Part shown: positions 61,700-64,000 of the stretch, in pieces
How positions within the stretch are numbered: the stretch's first letter is position 1
Layout: each line of letters opens with the position of its first letter
Assembly (NCBI RefSeq): GCF_008274825.1
Contig: NZ_CP030848.1
Location: 1,736,001 to 1,800,000, forward strand
Direction of reading: 5' to 3'
DNA: 64,000 bases
From: Sphingobacterium hotanense
Lineage (GTDB): Bacteria; Bacteroidota; Bacteroidia; Sphingobacteriales; Sphingobacteriaceae
Position numbers and translations under genes: made by a program
Notes under the pieces: model-generated
Databases searched by the model: none
What the model saw: only the letters and a program-made list of their open reading frames with translations
Told to the model about the DNA's origin: nothing

Positions 61700-61721
61700 T
61701 ATTGACATTAATCGAAAACAC

Positions 61722-62618
61722 ATGAAACGTAGATATATAGCAATGATGGCCCTAGTGGGGATGTTATCATCATGCAAAGACAACGAGTTGTTTGAAAAAG
61801 AAATGTATAAGAATGTGGTCGCATTAATCAGCAGTTCTTATCATAATACTTTTCAAGAAGTTGTGCCTTTAACTGGCGGAGAAACCTTGGGATATATTGC
61901 TGCATCGGTTGGCGGTACGCACCTTCCGGAGAGCGACTTGGTAATAGAATTGGCTGAAGATCAGGAGCCATTAGATACATACAACCGATCGTTGTTTGAT
62001 TTGGATGAGAAACTTTATGCGAAATTATTGCCTAGAGAAAAATATAAGATTGAAGATTATAAAATACAGATCAAGGCAGGCGAACGAACAGGGAAGACAC
62101 AGGTAAAGCTATTGGTTGATGGTCTTTCTCCTGATTCGACCTATTTTATTGCATTGAAGGCTAGTGAGGTCGGTGCGGTTGAAATCAATGAAAAAAAGAA
62201 AACTATTCTTTACCAGATTCAGATAAAGAATGCTTATGCTTCACAGGCTTCCGACGCTTTTTATACGATGGCGGGTTCGGCAAATGATATTGTGACGGCG
62301 GGAAATAAAAAGTTATATCCATTGACTAAGAATTCGGTTCGCGTGGTTGCGGGGAACGAGAGTTTTGAAAATAGCGAGGCTGCCATTGCAAAGACTTCGA
62401 TGATCTTAGAGGTTGGCGAAGATAACAAAGTGACGATCAAGCCCTACAAGGATCTTCAGATCAAACAATTGGAAGGCGATGAAAGATATCCGAATACGTA
62501 TCAATTAGAAGAATCTTTCGGTAGGAAATTTCATGTTTTCAATTTGAAATATGAATATCAGGTGGGAGAAACACCGATTGTGATGCAGGAGGAATTGCGT
62601 CTGGAAGTTGCGGATTAG
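61722..62618 (+). CDS. DUF1735/DUF4361-type surface lipoprotein
   Basis: 298 residues with lipobox LSSC (Cys18). Residues about 30-150 match the BT_3987-like DUF1735 fold (NVVALISSSYHNTFQEVVPL, YNRSLFDLDEKLYAKLLPREKYKI, IKAGERTGKTQVKLLVDGLSPDSTYFIALK). The C-terminal part (FGRKFHVFNLKYEY) is like DUF4361. It occupies the SusE/SusF position after susD (22 bp) and likely binds the same substrate at the surface. Confidence 0.8.
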   Translation: MKRRYIAMMALVGMLSSCKDNELFEKEMYKNVVALISSSYHNTFQEVVPLTGGETLGYIAASVGGTHLPESDLVIELAEDQEPLDTYNRSLFDLDEKLYAKLLPREKYKIEDYKIQIKAGERTGKTQVKLLVDGLSPDSTYFIALKASEVGAVEINEKKKTILYQIQIKNAYASQASDAFYTMAGSANDIVTAGNKKLYPLTKNSVRVVAGNESFENSEAAIAKTSMILEVGEDNKVTIKPYKDLQIKQLEGDERYPNTYQLEESFGRKFHVFNLKYEYQVGETPIVMQEELRLEVAD

Positions 62619-62749
62619 ATTCATCGATAATTTCTCGAATATATCCGCCAGTAGTGCAAATGTAGATTTTAAATGTTCGAATATTAGATATGGAAGTAGT
62701 TTAAATTCAGTGTTTTCTATATTTATAAATAAAACTAAAACTTAAGAGT

Positions 62750-62962
62750 ATGAAGGCATTATCGAATCTTTCGAAATTTGAGATCAAAGAACAAAGCACT
62801 GTAAAAGGTGGAAAAGGATTTCCTCCAGGAACATACCCTATGCCAGGAGTTTCATTTCTAGCATTTTCACTTAATGAGTCATCGATCTTCCCAGGAACAT
62901 ACTACTATTCGGTTTGGGATGCGAATGGAAATTATGTTTGCGGTTATGTTCTACAAAAGTAA
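62750..62962 (+). CDS. Small double-glycine-leader peptide, bacteriocin- or pheromone-like
   Basis: 70 residues. The N-terminus LSNLSKFEIKEQSTVKGG resembles the leader of class II bacteriocin-type and other peptides exported by peptidase-containing ABC transporters, ending in the cleavage signal Gly-Gly at about residues 21-22. The proposed mature peptide of 48 residues is Gly/Pro/Tyr-rich with one Cys (YVCGYVLQK). No transporter or modification gene lies beside it in the window. It has its own spacer of 130 bp and a strong terminator. A LytTR two-component pair is convergent next to it, which could point to peptide signalling but is not proof. Confidence 0.6.
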   Translation: MKALSNLSKFEIKEQSTVKGGKGFPPGTYPMPGVSFLAFSLNESSIFPGTYYYSVWDANGNYVCGYVLQK

Positions 62963-62982
62963 AATAAGATTAGGGAATGAAG

Positions 62983-63018
62983 GAGAGGCTGTGCAAAAAC
63001 ACAGCCTCTCGTTATTTA
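62983..63018. terminator. Terminator between the small peptide and LytTR regulator genes
   Basis: A perfect 11-bp stem GAGAGGCTGTG/CACAGCCTCTC with loop CAAAAA is followed by GTTATTTAT. It lies between two convergent genes. Confidence 0.8.
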
Positions 63019-63046
63019 TACCATTAAGCTCATAATTCTTGTTGTG

Positions 63047-63766
63047 CTAGAGTGTATTGTTTTCAATAATTGCAATCAGCTTTGCTCTGTAGCTAGCGCT
63101 TATCGGGAGTTTTTCGCCTTTTACCGACGCATGGTTATCCACGATAAAGTCTAGGTAATTGTTATTTAGGATAAATGAGTTGTGTATTCGTATAAAGTTT
63201 GAAGGGAGCTGTTCTTCGAGTTGTTTCATTCGTTTATAGACCAATACTGGAGAGTCATTTGCCAATACTACTTTGACGTATTCTTGTTGTGCTTCAAAAT
63301 ATAGGATATCATCGTAGTAAATTTTAATATGTTTTCGATCGGATTTGATGAACATAAACTCCTTTTTGCTCTCAGCAATGACGAAGGATTTATTTGCTGT
63401 TTGGGCTTGAAAGTAATCTCTAACTTTTTCTACCGCTTGCACAAAAGGCTTGAAGATGATAGGCTTCAATATATAATCTAGTGCATTGTATTCATAGCCT
63501 TCCAAGGCGAAGCTGGCATAGGCGGATGTAAAAATGATGCACTGTCCTTTCGGGAGTAATGCCGCTAATTCCATACCTGACATTTTAGGCATGTTGATAT
63601 CCAGAAAAACTAAGTCGACTTTTTCTTTCTCCAGAAATTGTAATGCTTCAAAAGCGTCGTAACACTTTTGTTTTAACATCAAATAGGGAATCTTTTGAAT
63701 ATAGTCTTCAAGCAATTGAACCGCATTCGGCTCATCATCAACAATTAGACAGGTAATTATTTTCAT
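63047..63766 (-). CDS. LytTR-family response regulator
   Basis: 239 residues: receiver domain (DDEP acidic pocket at 10-13, phospho-Asp in LVFLDINMP, Lys in YILKPI) and a C-terminal LytTR DNA-binding domain (FIKSDRKHIKIYYDDILYFEAQQEYVKVVL, RIHNSFILNNNYLDFI). It overlaps the upstream kinase gene by 4 bp (ATGA), forming a LytS/LytR-type two-component pair. Its targets are unknown. Confidence 0.93.
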   Translation of the reverse strand: MKIITCLIVDDEPNAVQLLEDYIQKIPYLMLKQKCYDAFEALQFLEKEKVDLVFLDINMPKMSGMELAALLPKGQCIIFTSAYASFALEGYEYNALDYILKPIIFKPFVQAVEKVRDYFQAQTANKSFVIAESKKEFMFIKSDRKHIKIYYDDILYFEAQQEYVKVVLANDSPVLVYKRMKQLEEQLPSNFIRIHNSFILNNNYLDFIVDNHASVKGEKLPISASYRAKLIAIIENNTL

Positions 63767-64000
63767 AAGGGTAACTCTAGGTTGGCATTAAAGACATTGG
63801 TCGTTAGTGTTCTTTCAAATGTATAGTTTTTTCCATAAAGTAAGTCGAGGCGGGAGATAAGATTCTTTAGGCCGTTGCCACCTTGTTGGGTGTTTTTATC
63901 TTCGAAAACCCTATTTGATACCCTAATCATTAATTTTCCATCTGCGGATTGGATTTTTAACGAGAGGTAGTTTTCTGTGCTTCTTTTGTCGATTCCATGT
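63763..64000 (-). CDS. LytS-type sensor histidine kinase, C-terminal part (cut by window end)
   Basis: The last 79 residues of a kinase are visible, ending at the TGA overlapping the regulator start. They contain the end of the HATPase domain: VSNRVFEDKNTQQGGNGLKNL (G-box as GGNGLKN) and SRLDLLYGKNYTFE, typical of the short LytS/YehU kinases of Bacteroidota. The sensing part lies outside the window. Confidence 0.88.
   Translation of the reverse strand, partial: HGIDKRSTENYLSLKIQSADGKLMIRVSNRVFEDKNTQQGGNGLKNLISRLDLLYGKNYTFERTLTTNVFNANLELPL

Overview
The window reads as chromosome of a Bacteroidota bacterium, most likely of the Sphingobacterium/Pedobacter group. Reasons: SusC/SusD pairs, many short-signal lipoproteins with SCKD/SCSK-type lipoboxes, a clade II nitrous oxide reductase, HmuY, DUF4374 and DUF2271 proteins, A-rich translation starts, and several -7 elements of the Bacteroidota type TAnnTTTG. 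No rRNA, tRNA or CRISPR array was seen.

Layout. 1-4.3 kb: two paralogous fimbrillin-like surface lipoproteins, the second preceded by a 63-residue peptide gene 2 bp upstream. 4.6-15.7 kb: a Crp/Fnr regulator divergent from a clade II nos operon (cytochrome c, nosZ, a membrane protein, nosL, nosD, nosF, nosY). It continues with a DUF2249-ScdA/Ric-hemerythrin fusion, a Met/His-rich lipoprotein and an OprC/NosA-like TonB receptor that probably supplies copper. 15.8-18.8 kb: anaerobic ribonucleotide reductase nrdD-nrdG, with nrdD frameshifted just before its glycyl-radical tail. 18.9-23.2 kb: a lipoprotein, a subtilase-like protein lacking two catalytic residues, and an HmuY lipoprotein gene split in its signal peptide by an IS1182-type element.

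23.6-33.6 kb: an envelope polysaccharide/phosphotransfer locus with a hybrid histidine kinase, a single-domain response regulator, a membrane HEAT-like protein, a GT2 glycosyltransferase fused to an LtaS-like phosphotransferase, and a convergent TPR/YaiO outer-membrane barrel. 33.8-38.4 kb: a DNA-repair island (ligase-associated exonuclease, ATP-dependent ligase, and the DUF4130/radical-SAM pair). 38.5-51.9 kb: a stress flavoprotein, a lipocalin, then an iron/siderophore region: siderophore-interacting reductase, two AraC regulators, an operon of ankyrin, DUF2271, PepSY-flavodoxin reductase and ApbE, and a DUF4374 lipoprotein with its TonB receptor. The last two plus the PepSY reductase resemble the XusABC xenosiderophore system. 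A 19-bp Fur-box-like motif recurs upstream of the siderophore-interacting gene, the AraC/ankyrin promoters, the TonB receptor and the disrupted hmuY.

52-64 kb: an outer-membrane barrel gene, an IS982 element inserted between it and its terminator, a 1.2 kb non-coding repeat region, and a SusCD-type operon (IPT/TIG-NHL lipoprotein, SusC, SusD, DUF1735-type lipoprotein). The window ends with a small double-glycine-leader peptide gene and a LytTR regulator/LytS-type kinase pair, the kinase cut by the window end.

Strongest items for a second look: the nrdD frameshift, the IS-split hmuY with its retained operator, the shared Fur-like motif, the degenerate subtilase, the copper-supply genes at the end of the nos operon, the GT2-LtaS fusion locus, and the nested repeat element.
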